From: an uncultured Lachnospiraceae bacterium
Lineage (GTDB): Bacteria; Bacillota; Clostridia; Lachnospirales; Lachnospiraceae
Length of the DNA stretch: 24,887 bases
Assembly (NCBI GenBank): GCA_910583965.1
Contig: CAJUAE010000046.1
Span: 1-24,887 of the forward strand
Direction: 5' to 3'
The notes under the pieces are model-generated. The model saw nothing but the letters and a program-made list of their open reading frames with translations. It had not been told where the DNA came from and made no database searches. A program made the position numbers and the translations under genes. Below, piece after piece: positions 14,151 through 22,101 of this stretch (the stretch's first letter is position 1; every line of letters begins with the position of its first letter).

Positions 14151-14594
14151 ATGAGTAGAAGAAAGAAAGTTCATGACAAGAATCAGAAAAAGAAAATGTT
14201 GATAGTGGAGGATAAAGCCATCAACAGATATGTTTTAAGGGGTATTTTTGAGGGGGAATATGATATTGCAGAGTGTCAAGATGGCAGAGCGGCAATTGAA
14301 TTTTTAGGAGAGAGTCGTGATGAAGTGGTGGCAGTTCTCCTGGATATTGTGATGCCTGTGTGTGATGGATTTGCAGTGCTTAAATACATGAAAGAGACAT
14401 CACTCTACAATGTGCCAGTGATACTTATCAGTTCCAATATGAACGAAAGCAATATCCATAAAGTAAGTGTTTATGATATTGTTGTCGATTACATACAGAA
14501 ACCGTTTCAGGAGAATATCGTTCGACAGCGCGTGCAGAAAGCGATAGAATTATATCAGAAAAAAGAGAATATTAAATATGAACGGGCAGAATAA
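14151..14594 (+). CDS. Stand-alone response regulator receiver protein
   Basis: A single receiver domain with no output domain. The phosphorylation pocket is complete (numbering from the TTG at 14145): E22 and D23 (IVEDKAINR), phospho-acceptor D67 (LLDIVMPVCDGF), S97 region (VILISS) and K119 (YIQKPF). A basic N-terminal extension (RRKKVHDKNQKKK) precedes the domain. Without an output domain it may act by protein contact, like CheY or Spo0F. No histidine kinase is nearby. Start uncertain: TTG at 14145 is better spaced from GAGGGA (14133-14138) than the ATG at 14151. The last 17 bases overlap recQ in another frame, which suggests coupled translation of a signalling protein with a DNA helicase. 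Partner kinase and function unknown. Confidence 0.85.
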   Translation: MSRRKKVHDKNQKKKMLIVEDKAINRYVLRGIFEGEYDIAECQDGRAAIEFLGESRDEVVAVLLDIVMPVCDGFAVLKYMKETSLYNVPVILISSNMNESNIHKVSVYDIVVDYIQKPFQENIVRQRVQKAIELYQKKENIKYERAE

Positions 14595-16215
14595 ATACGA
14601 GGTTTTACAGACCTATTTTGGATACAGCTCTTTTCGAGATGGACAGGAGGAATTAATCGATAGCATTTTGGAGGGAAATGATGTGTTTGGCATTATGCCA
14701 ACTGGTGCTGGAAAGTCTATTTGTTATCAGGTGCCAGCACTGATGTTTGATGGGATTACATTGGTGATTTCCCCATTGATTAGCTTGATGAAAGATCAGG
14801 TTGCGGCGCTGAATCAGGCAGGTATTTATGCGGCATATCTCAACAGTTCTCTCACACAGGGGCAGTATTTTAAGGCACTTGACTATGCGCGAAAAGGAAA
14901 GTATAAGATTATCTATGTAGCTCCAGAACGACTTTTGACAGAATCGTTTCTTGAATTTGCCATTCATGCAAATTTTTCATTTGTCAGTGTGGATGAGGCG
15001 CATTGTGTGTCACAGTGGGGGCAAGATTTCAGACCAGGTTATCTCAAGATTGAGGAATTTCTTAGAAGGCTGCCAAAACGCCCAATAGTGGGGGCTTTTA
15101 CGGCAACGGCGACCAGAGAAGTTCAACAAGACGTCGTGCGTCTATTACAACTGTCAAATCCCAAAGTGATTACAACAGGCTTTGACAGAAAAAATTTAAG
15201 CTTTTTTGTACTTCACGCAAAGGATAAAAAGACAGCACTAATGCGAATACTTCGCACACATTATGGTGAGAGTGGTATCATTTACTGTATTACCAGAAAA
15301 CTGGTGGAAGAAGTATATGAGATGTTGGCTGAACGTGGTCTGGAAGTGTCCAGATATCATGCGGGAATGATGGATGATGAGCGACGTAGAAGTCAGGAGG
15401 AATTTACCTCGGATAGAACACAGCTTATGGTAGCTACAAATGCATTTGGTATGGGAATTGACAAACCGGATGTTCGATTTGTGATACATTACAATATGCC
15501 TAAAAATATGGAGAGCTACTATCAGGAAGCAGGACGTGCAGGACGTGACGGGGAAAAGGCGGAGTGTTATTTATTGTATAGTTCACAGGATGTACATATC
15601 AATCAGTTTTTTATAGAGAATAGTCGTGATAATGAAGAATTAGATGAGGAAACGCTGGCTTCTGTAATAGAGAAAGACAGAGAGCGACTTAAAAAGATGG
15701 TGTTTTATTGTCATACGAAGTTCTGTTACCGTAAATATATGCTGAACTATTTTGGAGAGAAGGCAGAGCAGTATTGTGGAAGTTGTGGAAATTGTATTGG
15801 AAAACCACAGGCAGAAAATATGCAGACAAGACAGAGGAATCAACCTATATATAATGCTGATGTAACTGATAGTGGAAGACTTCTTGTCGCAGTCGGCAGC
15901 AAAAAAAAGGCAACTTTTAATAATCCAGAATTATACGAACAGCTTAGACTTTTACGCAATCGTTTTGCAAAAGAATTACAAGTTCCAGCATATGTTGTTT
16001 TTACAGATAAATCTTTGAAAGAAATGAGTACGTATTTGCCAGTCTCACGTGCTGAATTGCTTGAGATTCAAGGAGTGGGTCAGGCAAAATGTGATAAGTT
16101 TGGACAGGCATTTATGGATGTAATCAGTCGGTTTAAAGAAGAACATGATGTCAGTCCAACAAAAGTTCAGGCAAAGGCAAGAGTTTTATCTCAGCCAAAG
16201 AAGACACGCACATAA
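14578..16215 (+). CDS. recQ: ATP-dependent 3'-5' DNA helicase RecQ, without the RQC winged helix
   Basis: Unwinds DNA in recombination and repair. In 545 residues the helicase core is complete: Walker A PTGAGKS at 41-47, DEAH at 139-142, FTATAT at 174-179, ATNAFGMGIDKPDVR at 286-300 and motif VI QEAGRAGRDG at 316-325. The zinc-binding part of RQC has C383, C400, C403 and C406. A C-terminal HRDC domain covers about 449-520 (ELYEQLRLLRNRFAKE; EIQGVGQAKCDKFG). Between the last zinc Cys and HRDC there are only about 43 residues, where E. coli RecQ has a winged helix of roughly 110. The duplex-recognition wing therefore appears absent. The start overlaps the receiver-protein gene by 17 bases. Confidence 0.94.
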   Translation: MNGQNKYEVLQTYFGYSSFRDGQEELIDSILEGNDVFGIMPTGAGKSICYQVPALMFDGITLVISPLISLMKDQVAALNQAGIYAAYLNSSLTQGQYFKALDYARKGKYKIIYVAPERLLTESFLEFAIHANFSFVSVDEAHCVSQWGQDFRPGYLKIEEFLRRLPKRPIVGAFTATATREVQQDVVRLLQLSNPKVITTGFDRKNLSFFVLHAKDKKTALMRILRTHYGESGIIYCITRKLVEEVYEMLAERGLEVSRYHAGMMDDERRRSQEEFTSDRTQLMVATNAFGMGIDKPDVRFVIHYNMPKNMESYYQEAGRAGRDGEKAECYLLYSSQDVHINQFFIENSRDNEELDEETLASVIEKDRERLKKMVFYCHTKFCYRKYMLNYFGEKAEQYCGSCGNCIGKPQAENMQTRQRNQPIYNADVTDSGRLLVAVGSKKKATFNNPELYEQLRLLRNRFAKELQVPAYVVFTDKSLKEMSTYLPVSRAELLEIQGVGQAKCDKFGQAFMDVISRFKEEHDVSPTKVQAKARVLSQPKKTRT

Positions 16216-16238
16216 CAAGAATGCCAATAGCATTCTTG
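16216..16238 (+). promoter_or_regulatory. Perfect hairpin between recQ and the DUF3048 gene
   Basis: CAAGAATGC (16216-16224), loop CAATA, GCATTCTTG (16230-16238): a 9-bp perfect stem immediately after the recQ stop codon. No U-tract follows, so it is a possible processing or attenuation site, not a clear terminator. Confidence 0.45.
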
Positions 16239-16268
16239 AATGAAATAGTAAGAAAGGAATGAAGAAAA

Positions 16269-17366
16269 ATGATGAAATGGAACATGAAATCAAAAAAAGG
16301 AATCTTAAAAAGAGCAGCCGCTGTGATGTTGGCTGCTGTGACACTGGCAGGAATGTCAGCAAATGGTGTGCTGCCTGCATCACAGGTAAAAGCAGATGAG
16401 GCATTGCCAGGATATGTTAGAAGTGTGTATACAAATGAGTGGATTCCAGCAGAGCAATCAGTTGTTAGACCAATTGCTGTGATGATGCCGACAGATAAAG
16501 TGGCACAACCTTCCTATGGTATCAGTAACGCTGATATTCTGTATGAGATTATGGAGGAGGGAGAAATTTCTAGGCAGATGGCTGTGATTAGCAATTGGAC
16601 AGGACTTTCTAAGATTGGAAATGTCAGAAGCTGCAGAGCATATTATCTTCCAGAAGCGACAGAGTGGGACCCAATTATCATTCACTTTGGCGGTGTATTT
16701 TATATGCAAGACCGAATTACTGCACCAGACATCAATAATATATCAGGGACAAATCAGTATGGTACTGGTGGTGGTGCTCCTGGTGCTGGGGCATTTTATA
16801 GAACTTCTGACAGAAAGGCACCACACAATGCATATACCAACGCACCTAATATTATCAATGCATGTGCAGGTCTTGGATACTCTGTTAACATCAGAGAGGG
16901 ATTTTATAATCCAAAACACTTTACATTTGCAGATGGTGGAAATACACTTGAACAGTATGGTGCAGCGGCTGCGACAGCAAACGCAATTGACCTTTCTCTA
17001 ATTTTTCCTTATACAAAGAGTGCGTTTACATACAATCCCACAGATGGCATGTATTATAAGAACATTCATGGAAAGCCACAGACAGATGGGTTAAACGGAC
17101 AGCAGCTTAAGTTTGCAAACGTGATTGTTCAGAATACAAAGTGGTGTAAACTTGATGATAAGGGATATCTCTATTTCCAAAATATTGATAACACAGAGGA
17201 TGGCTATTATTTTACAAAGGGAAAATGCATCCACGTTACATGGCAGAAAGCTGGTGACTATACGCCAACTGTATACTATGATGATTTTGGAAATGAGATT
17301 CAGCTCAATGAGGGAAAGACTTATATTGCAATTGCGCAGACAGGGCGCCCAGTTGCATTTCAGTAG
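16269..17366 (+). CDS. Secreted DUF3048 protein (YerB-like)
   Basis: A 365-residue exported protein of the DUF3048 family, whose best-known member is Bacillus YerB; the biochemical role is unknown. The signal peptide is clear: basic start (MKSKKGILKR), hydrophobic core AAAVMLAAVTLAGMSANGV at 16-34, and an AxA-type site near QVKA-DEA at 42/43. There is no lipobox cysteine, so unlike lipoprotein relatives it is probably released or held by other means. Family blocks are RPIAVMMPTDKVAQPSYGIS at 67-86, ADILYEIMEEG at 88-98, KIGNVRSCRAYYLPEA at 115-130 and RKAPHNAYTN near 186. GGAATGAAG lies before the ATG ATG start. It ends before a group of three hairpins including a terminator shared with the convergent gene. 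Confidence 0.88.
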   Translation: MMKWNMKSKKGILKRAAAVMLAAVTLAGMSANGVLPASQVKADEALPGYVRSVYTNEWIPAEQSVVRPIAVMMPTDKVAQPSYGISNADILYEIMEEGEISRQMAVISNWTGLSKIGNVRSCRAYYLPEATEWDPIIIHFGGVFYMQDRITAPDINNISGTNQYGTGGGAPGAGAFYRTSDRKAPHNAYTNAPNIINACAGLGYSVNIREGFYNPKHFTFADGGNTLEQYGAAAATANAIDLSLIFPYTKSAFTYNPTDGMYYKNIHGKPQTDGLNGQQLKFANVIVQNTKWCKLDDKGYLYFQNIDNTEDGYYFTKGKCIHVTWQKAGDYTPTVYYDDFGNEIQLNEGKTYIAIAQTGRPVAFQ

Positions 17367-17400
17367 AATTGAGATAACAAAATAAAAATAAGAATTAAAT

Positions 17401-17431
17401 CGCGTAGGGAAGTGTCATCTTCCCCTACGCG
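17401..17431 (+). terminator. GC-rich hairpin after the DUF3048 gene
   Basis: CGCGTAGGGAAG (17401-17412) pairs with CTTCCCCTACGCG (17419-17431), a 12-bp stem with a one-base bulge and a 6-base loop. No U-tract follows. Strong enough to pause RNA polymerase or block 3' exonucleases. Confidence 0.45.
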
Positions 17432-17435
17432 CGCT

Positions 17436-17478
17436 GGACACCCATAAACTTCTGCTGATAAATTTCACTTGGGTGTCC
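17436..17478. repeat. Second inverted repeat between the convergent genes
   Basis: GGACACCC (17436-17443) and GGGTGTCC (17471-17478), an 8-bp perfect stem with a 27-base loop. It lies between the GC-rich hairpin and the shared terminator. Confidence 0.5.
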
Positions 17479-17486
17479 GTGTATAT

Positions 17487-17522
17487 AAAAACCGAGTAGG
17501 ATTAAATTCCTACTCGGTTTTA
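17487..17522. terminator. Bidirectional intrinsic terminator of the convergent gene pair
   Basis: A 13-bp perfect stem (17489-17501 with 17508-17520, core ACCGAGTAGG) flanked by A's on the left and T's on the right. Read leftward it ends in TTTTTATATA, a good U-tract; read rightward in TTTTAG, a shorter one. The stem overlaps the last three codons and stop of the leftward gene. Confidence 0.8.
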
Positions 17523-18055
17523 GATTGCAGCGTATAAAATTGAGTCATACGATCGTTTTCGACATACCATGAGTCTTTGTCTTTGGTTCCTGTAACTTGA
17601 CAGAGTGTACAACAGATGGCAAGTGTAGGGTTCCAGAGGTAATCGCGTTCCTCATAGATACCAATTAAAAGTTTTCTGTCAATAAGACCTGTAAATCCAA
17701 GGTTTTTTATTGGCTTTAATCCCAATTCAAAACCAAGTCGGGGATTGTAAGTGGAAACGATTACCCCCTCTTTAAGAATATTGCGTATCACGACACTTTC
17801 ATAGCGGTTTTTCATGATACCAACCATGCGTATCGAACATGCACGCGTGAGATTTTCATCGCGCAGGTCTGTCTGTAACAGATATCTGCCGTCCTGCGTT
17901 GGAAATGTGAAATTCTCGTCTGCTGTATCTGAGTAGAGTACAAATCGTCCAACTCCTAGATACATGGCAGGGTATTCTTTCCCGTCATACATTACATAGA
18001 GACCTTCACGGTATTCACCGGTGGAAGTGCCTTCAAATTCAAAACGCTCCTTCAT
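17510..18055 (-). CDS. Hypothetical protein, family not recognised
   Basis: A 181-residue soluble, mixed-composition protein with no signal peptide or membrane segment. I recognise no domain. Visible features are an N-terminal beta-rich stretch (EGLYVMYDGKEYPAMYLGVGRFVLYSD, residues about 18-44, cited as landmark LYVMYDGKEY), FTFPTQDGRYLL near 49-60, a MVGIMKNRYESVVI segment in the middle, and several cysteines near the C-terminus (AICCTLCQVTG). The coding frame is convincing: a good ribosome binding site (GGAGA, about 10 bases upstream of the ATG) and its own intrinsic terminator. It is transcribed alone, convergent with the DUF3048 gene, and its C-terminal codons form part of the terminator stem. 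Confidence 0.7.
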   Translation of the reverse strand: MKERFEFEGTSTGEYREGLYVMYDGKEYPAMYLGVGRFVLYSDTADENFTFPTQDGRYLLQTDLRDENLTRACSIRMVGIMKNRYESVVIRNILKEGVIVSTYNPRLGFELGLKPIKNLGFTGLIDRKLLIGIYEERDYLWNPTLAICCTLCQVTGTKDKDSWYVENDRMTQFYTLQSKTE

Positions 18056-18431
18056 ATTGCCTGAGTCTCCTTTTTTATTTTTTGTAACTGTCTATAATTA
18101 ATATCCGATGGCAAATTCTCTGATTTCAACAATTACAATTTATGTAATAAAGTAAAAAATGAGTAGAACTCATCACTATTTTTATCATATTATATCAAGC
18201 ATATTGTGACAAGGGGTAATCCTTGAGAAAATAACAATAACACGCAATAGACATAAAAGTTATATTTATTGCAAAAATATATTTTTTTGGTAATAAAAAA
18301 GAAATAATAAAAATTTTCTATACTTTTATTTTATATATGAAAAATAGAGTGATATTAGTAGCTTAATAACTGTATATTGTGTCAAGTTATATCAAGATCT
18401 TTGTGATATTCTTATTTTGGAAGGTGGAGTG
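18056..18431. other. 376-bp AT-rich divergent intergenic region with a repeated 20-bp motif
   Basis: Separates the leftward unknown gene from a rightward HTH fragment. It holds two direct copies of TTATATCAAG-N5-TGTGA, at 18190-18209 and 18387-18406, the second just upstream of the HTH fragment's ribosome binding site. CAAGG-N6-CCTTG near 18210-18225 is a small hairpin. Several AT-rich promoter-like stretches exist, too low in complexity to choose between. Confidence 0.45.
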
Positions 18432-18626
18432 ATGTTAGATAGTCGTTTATTCAAAATGTTATATTATCTTTTAGACAGAGAGCGTGCTACGGCGCCTGAA
18501 TTAGCAGCTGAATTTGAAGTTTCCACAAGAACTATTTATCGTGATGTAGAAGCATTAAGCAGTGCGGGGATTCCAATCGTATTTGAAAGCTTTTTGCATA
18601 GAGAAGCAGGATTTTCGCACGTTTAA
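18432..18626 (+). pseudogene. Truncated YafY/WYL-type transcriptional regulator (HTH domain only)
   Basis: Starting at the ATG at 18432, with GGAAGGTGG a few bases upstream, the product reads as the N-terminal winged helix-turn-helix (HTH_11) of YafY/WYL regulators: SRLFKMLYYLLDRERATAPELAAEF, then VSTRTIYRDVEALSSAGIPI. The family normally continues into a glycine-rich wing and a WYL ligand-sensing domain of over 200 residues. Here the frame turns to unrelated sequence (FLHREAGFSHV) and stops at 64 residues. No WYL remnant is apparent in the next 200 bases in a quick three-frame reading. Most likely a gene broken by deletion, although a stand-alone DNA-binding fragment cannot be excluded. Direct repeats upstream could be its operators. 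Confidence 0.7.
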
Positions 18627-18842
18627 ACTAAATTGTAGATAACCCAATTGGATTTTAGGAGAATGGGAATAAGGTTTTGCAGTTCTGAACATTTTCATAT
18701 GTTTGTGAATAGTTCCGGCTTATTTTTATAGATTGTAAGAGATATTTTTTGATAATAAATGACAAATCAGGGAAAATAGTTTATTATAATAAAGAAACAT
18801 ATAACTGTAAAGAATTGTAAAGAAGAAAGGTATGATTGCAGC

Positions 18843-19463
18843 ATGAGGCCAAATCCAAGACCGCAGGAAATTTACAGACATTTCAAAGGAAATATTTATC
18901 AGATTATTACGCTGGCGCGCCATTCTGAGAATGGCATGAAGATGGTGGTCTATCAGCAGCTCTATGCACCTTATGAGGTCTATGTGCGCCCGCTTGAGAT
19001 GTTTATGAGTAAAATAGACGCCAGAAAATATCCGAATGAAACACAACTTTACCGCTTTGAGAAGATTGATATTCGGGGAGAGGAGAATGCGGGAAATCAA
19101 AAGGAAACGTCTTCGGAAACGCTTACTAGGGTGTTGAATAGAGGCAAAATGCAATCAGCACCAGAAGATCAGAATACTGTTTTGCCAGAAACACAGAGAA
19201 ACGAAACGTGTGTTCAAGTCTCTGGAGAAGAAGAAGGGTTTACCTTAGATCAAGGACTTGTGGAGTTTTTGGATGCAGATACCTATGAGAAAAAATTGCA
19301 AATATTGAGTGCGCTTCATCCAAGAATTACAGACGCTATGATTGATACAATGGCTGTTAGTCTTGACACAGAGATAAAAGAGGGCGATATTGAAACGCGC
19401 TATAATGAGATAAAAAATTGTCTTATGACAATGGAGCGTTTTGAGTGTAACCGACTTAGATAA
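18843..19463 (+). CDS. DUF1653 protein with C-terminal extension
   Basis: Residues 1-75 are a DUF1653 domain: RPQEIYRHFKGNIYQIITLA, then HSENGMKMVVYQQLY, then the YEVYVRPLEMFMSKID block and the closing YRFEKID. The domain is small, widespread in bacteria and of unknown biochemical role. Most members are little more than the domain (about 70-90 residues); this one has about 130 further residues: a charged, low-complexity linker (80-130) and a predicted helical tail (about 135-206) containing FLDADTYEKKLQILSALHP. The tail is not recognised. It lies 23 bases before the glycosyltransferase gene, so the two may share a transcript. AAGAAAGG upstream is the likely ribosome binding site, although the spacing of about 13 bases is long. 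Confidence 0.8.
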   Translation: MRPNPRPQEIYRHFKGNIYQIITLARHSENGMKMVVYQQLYAPYEVYVRPLEMFMSKIDARKYPNETQLYRFEKIDIRGEENAGNQKETSSETLTRVLNRGKMQSAPEDQNTVLPETQRNETCVQVSGEEEGFTLDQGLVEFLDADTYEKKLQILSALHPRITDAMIDTMAVSLDTEIKEGDIETRYNEIKNCLMTMERFECNRLR

Positions 19464-19486
19464 TTGATTGGAGATAGGAGTAGATT

Positions 19487-20512
19487 ATGAAATTATTATC
19501 GATAGCGATACCTTGCTATAATTCGGCGGCATATATGCGAAAGTGTATCGATTCTCTGCTTCCGGGAGGAGAAGATGTGGAGATTATTATTGTAAATGAT
19601 GGCTCTAGTGACAATACAATGGATATAGCGGAGGAGTACAAAGAGCGTTTTCCAGGAATAATAAAGGTGGTAAATAAAGAAAATGGCGGACATGGTTCTG
19701 CTGTAAATGTGGGAATTGAACAGGCAAAAGGGTTGTATTTTAAAGTAGTAGATAGTGATGACTGGGTGAGTCAAAGTGCCTATATTCAGATTTTGGACAA
19801 ACTGAAAGAATTGTTGAAAAGTGGAAAGTCTATTGATATGTTTGTCAGCAATTTTGTCTATGAAAAAGAAGGAGAAAAACGCAAGAAGGTTATGAAGTAT
19901 CATCATGCGTTACCGCAGGATGAAATTTTTACATGGAAGGATGTGCGTCATTTTAGAGTAGGGCAATATATTTTGATGCACTCTGTCATTTACAGAACCA
20001 ATCTGTTGCGAGACTGTGGATTAAAATTGCCAGAGAATACATTTTATGTGGATAATATTTTTGTGTTTCACCCGCTTCCATATGTAAAAACAATGTACTA
20101 TATGGATGTAAATTTCTATCGTTATTTTATTGGAAGGGTAGATCAGTCTGTAAATGAGCAGGTTATGATTAGTAGAATCGATCAGCAAATTAGAGTGAAT
20201 AAACTATTGGTGGATTATTATGTAGCAGAAAAACAGCATATTTTGACCAACGGTAAGGTAAGAAAGTATATGGTTAGTTATCTTGATATTATTACGACGG
20301 TGTCTTCTGTGCTTTTAATTCGTTCAGAGTTGGAAGAAAATCTGGAAAAGAAGAAAGAACTTTGGGAATATATTAAGACAGAGGACAAGCTGTTATGGGT
20401 TCGTCTTCGCATGGGGCTTCTCGGTAATGCGATGAACCTTCCAGGAAAATTGGGCAGGAAGATTTCAGTAGATGGATATAAACTTTGCCAGAGGATTTTC
20501 CACTTTAATTAA
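19487..20512 (+). CDS. Family 2 glycosyltransferase
   Basis: A 341-residue GT-A fold transferase using a nucleotide-sugar donor, probably for surface polysaccharide or glycolipid. Domain signatures are in order: LSIAIPCYNSAAYMRKCIDSLL at 4-25, the nucleotide-binding VNDGSSDNTMDIA at 36-48, ENGGHGSAVNVGIEQAKG at 65-82 and the metal-binding DxD in VVDSDDW at 87-93. The C-terminal half has no clear membrane helices, so it is likely soluble or peripheral. Donor and acceptor cannot be read. AGGAG lies upstream of the ATG. It follows the DUF1653 gene closely. The next gene, glyA, has its own promoter overlapping this gene's stop region. Confidence 0.88.
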   Translation: MKLLSIAIPCYNSAAYMRKCIDSLLPGGEDVEIIIVNDGSSDNTMDIAEEYKERFPGIIKVVNKENGGHGSAVNVGIEQAKGLYFKVVDSDDWVSQSAYIQILDKLKELLKSGKSIDMFVSNFVYEKEGEKRKKVMKYHHALPQDEIFTWKDVRHFRVGQYILMHSVIYRTNLLRDCGLKLPENTFYVDNIFVFHPLPYVKTMYYMDVNFYRYFIGRVDQSVNEQVMISRIDQQIRVNKLLVDYYVAEKQHILTNGKVRKYMVSYLDIITTVSSVLLIRSELEENLEKKKELWEYIKTEDKLLWVRLRMGLLGNAMNLPGKLGRKISVDGYKLCQRIFHFN

Positions 20513-20849
20513 CTCTTGTAAAATTGTAAAAAAACGGTTATACTCTATACAGACTTTACAGTCGTAGATGCTTATCGCGAATAGAGTGTTTATCATTTAC
20601 GATAAGCAACGTATATGACCGCAAGGTGAAAAATCGTATATGATAATTTCGCATAGGAATTTCAATGTTTTATAACGGGTTCACTTGTCCATTAAAATGC
20701 GTATTCTTTGCATTTTGCGTGCAAGTATGTTGGCGTTTATATACTCGATGAACGAAATTGTACTAAAATTGATGGGATGTGAACAGTAATTTGCAGTATG
20801 TGGTCATACTAATAAAATAGATTAAAATGTATATACGGAGGAGAGATTC
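20513..20849 (+). promoter_or_regulatory. Promoter and long (about 300 nt) leader of glyA
   Basis: A well-formed promoter lies right after the glycosyltransferase stop: TTGTAA (20516-20521), 17-base spacer, TATACT (20539-20544). Transcription would begin near 20551, leaving about 299 nt before the glyA ATG. The leader contains stems GCTTATCG/CGATAAGC (20570-20577 with 20600-20607), AAAATGC/GCATTTT (20694-20700 with 20710-20716), a possible long-range GTTCAC/GTGAAC pair (20679-20684 with 20779-20784), AGTATG/CATACT (20795-20800 with 20805-20810), and a direct repeat CGTATATGA (20610 and 20635). I could not match it to ZTP, THF, glycine, SAM or T-box consensus. No gene is visible in it. Confidence 0.5.
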
Positions 20850-22088
20850 ATGTATTCACTTGATGAAGTAAAAAAAGCAGATTCCCAGATTGCAGATGCC
20901 ATTGTGGCAGAGCAGGAGCGGCAGAACAGCCATATTGAGTTGATTGCTTCTGAGAATTGGGTTAGCAAGGCAGTTATGGCAGCGATGGGCAGTCCACTGA
21001 CAAATAAATATGCCGAGGGATACCCGGGAAAAAGATATTATGGCGGATGCGAATGTGTAGATGTTGTGGAGAACCTTGCGATAGAACGCGCTAAACAATT
21101 GTTTCAATGTGATTATGCGAATGTTCAGCCACATTCCGGTGCACAGGCAAATATGGCAGTACAGTTTGCCGTTTTACAGCCCGGAGATACCATTATGGGC
21201 ATGAATCTAGACCATGGTGGACACCTTACACATGGTTCACCTGTAAATATGTCTGGTAAATATTTTAATGTGGTTGCTTATGGTGTGGATGACAATGGAT
21301 TTCTCGATTATGATAAAATGCGGGAACTTGCTTTGGAATGTAAACCGAAGATGATTATTGCAGGTGCAAGTGCATATGCTAGAACGATTGATTTCAAGCG
21401 TTTTCGTGAAGTTTGCGATGAAGTTGGTGCTGTGCTTATGGTGGATATGGCGCATATAGCTGGTCTAGTGGCAGCCGGACTTCATCCAAGTCCGATTCCA
21501 TATGCGGATGTTGTGACAACAACAACACACAAAACTTTAAGGGGCCCTCGTGGCGGTCTTATTCTTGCCAACAAAGAAGCAGCAGAAAAATATAATTTTA
21601 ATAAGGCGATTTTTCCAGGGATTCAGGGAGGGCCATTGATGCATGTGATTGCAGCGAAGGCAGTTTGCTTCCAAGAGGCATTGCAGGATGCATTTAAGGA
21701 ATATCAACAGCAGATTGTGAAAAATGCGCAGGCACTTTGCAAAGGGCTGATTAGTCGGGATATTAAGATAGTTTCAGGCGGTACAGACAATCATTTGATG
21801 CTTGTGGACCTCACAACGTATGATCTCACAGGAAAGGCTGTTGAGAAGCTTATGGATGAGGCGCATATTACTTGCAACAAAAATACAATTCCGAATGATC
21901 CGAAATCACCGTTTGTCACAAGTGGGATTCGGCTTGGAACTCCGGCTGTGACTAGCCGCGGCATGAAAGAAGATGATATGGAGCAGATTGCAGAGGCGAT
22001 TGCCATGGTGATAAAGAATCAGGAGAATGGTATTGCAGGCGCAAGGGATATTGTACAGTCGCTTACCGACAAGTATCCTTTGACCTAA
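20850..22088 (+). CDS. glyA: Serine hydroxymethyltransferase
   Basis: PLP enzyme converting serine and tetrahydrofolate to glycine and 5,10-methylene-THF, the main source of one-carbon units. The 412 residues match the family. Recognised blocks: IELIASENWVSKAVMAAMGS near the start, TNKYAEGYPGKRYYGGCE, NVQPHSGAQANMAV, MVDMAHIAGLVAAGLHPSP, and the PLP-lysine motif TTTHKTLRGPRGG with K228. The C-terminal half has NPSPIP-like and SGIRLGTPAVTSRGM motifs. GGAGGAG lies 8 bases before the ATG. It follows a long leader, so regulation by a structured RNA is possible. The membrane-anchored GH3-like gene begins 13 bases after its stop. Confidence 0.97.
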   Translation: MYSLDEVKKADSQIADAIVAEQERQNSHIELIASENWVSKAVMAAMGSPLTNKYAEGYPGKRYYGGCECVDVVENLAIERAKQLFQCDYANVQPHSGAQANMAVQFAVLQPGDTIMGMNLDHGGHLTHGSPVNMSGKYFNVVAYGVDDNGFLDYDKMRELALECKPKMIIAGASAYARTIDFKRFREVCDEVGAVLMVDMAHIAGLVAAGLHPSPIPYADVVTTTTHKTLRGPRGGLILANKEAAEKYNFNKAIFPGIQGGPLMHVIAAKAVCFQEALQDAFKEYQQQIVKNAQALCKGLISRDIKIVSGGTDNHLMLVDLTTYDLTGKAVEKLMDEAHITCNKNTIPNDPKSPFVTSGIRLGTPAVTSRGMKEDDMEQIAEAIAMVIKNQENGIAGARDIVQSLTDKYPLT

Positions 22089-22101
22089 TTATCGAAACGA
22101 T

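Noticed and set aside
20545..20849. Known riboswitch (ZTP, THF, glycine, SAM) before glyA
   Set aside because: No conserved core of these classes could be recognised by eye; recorded only as an unassigned structured leader.
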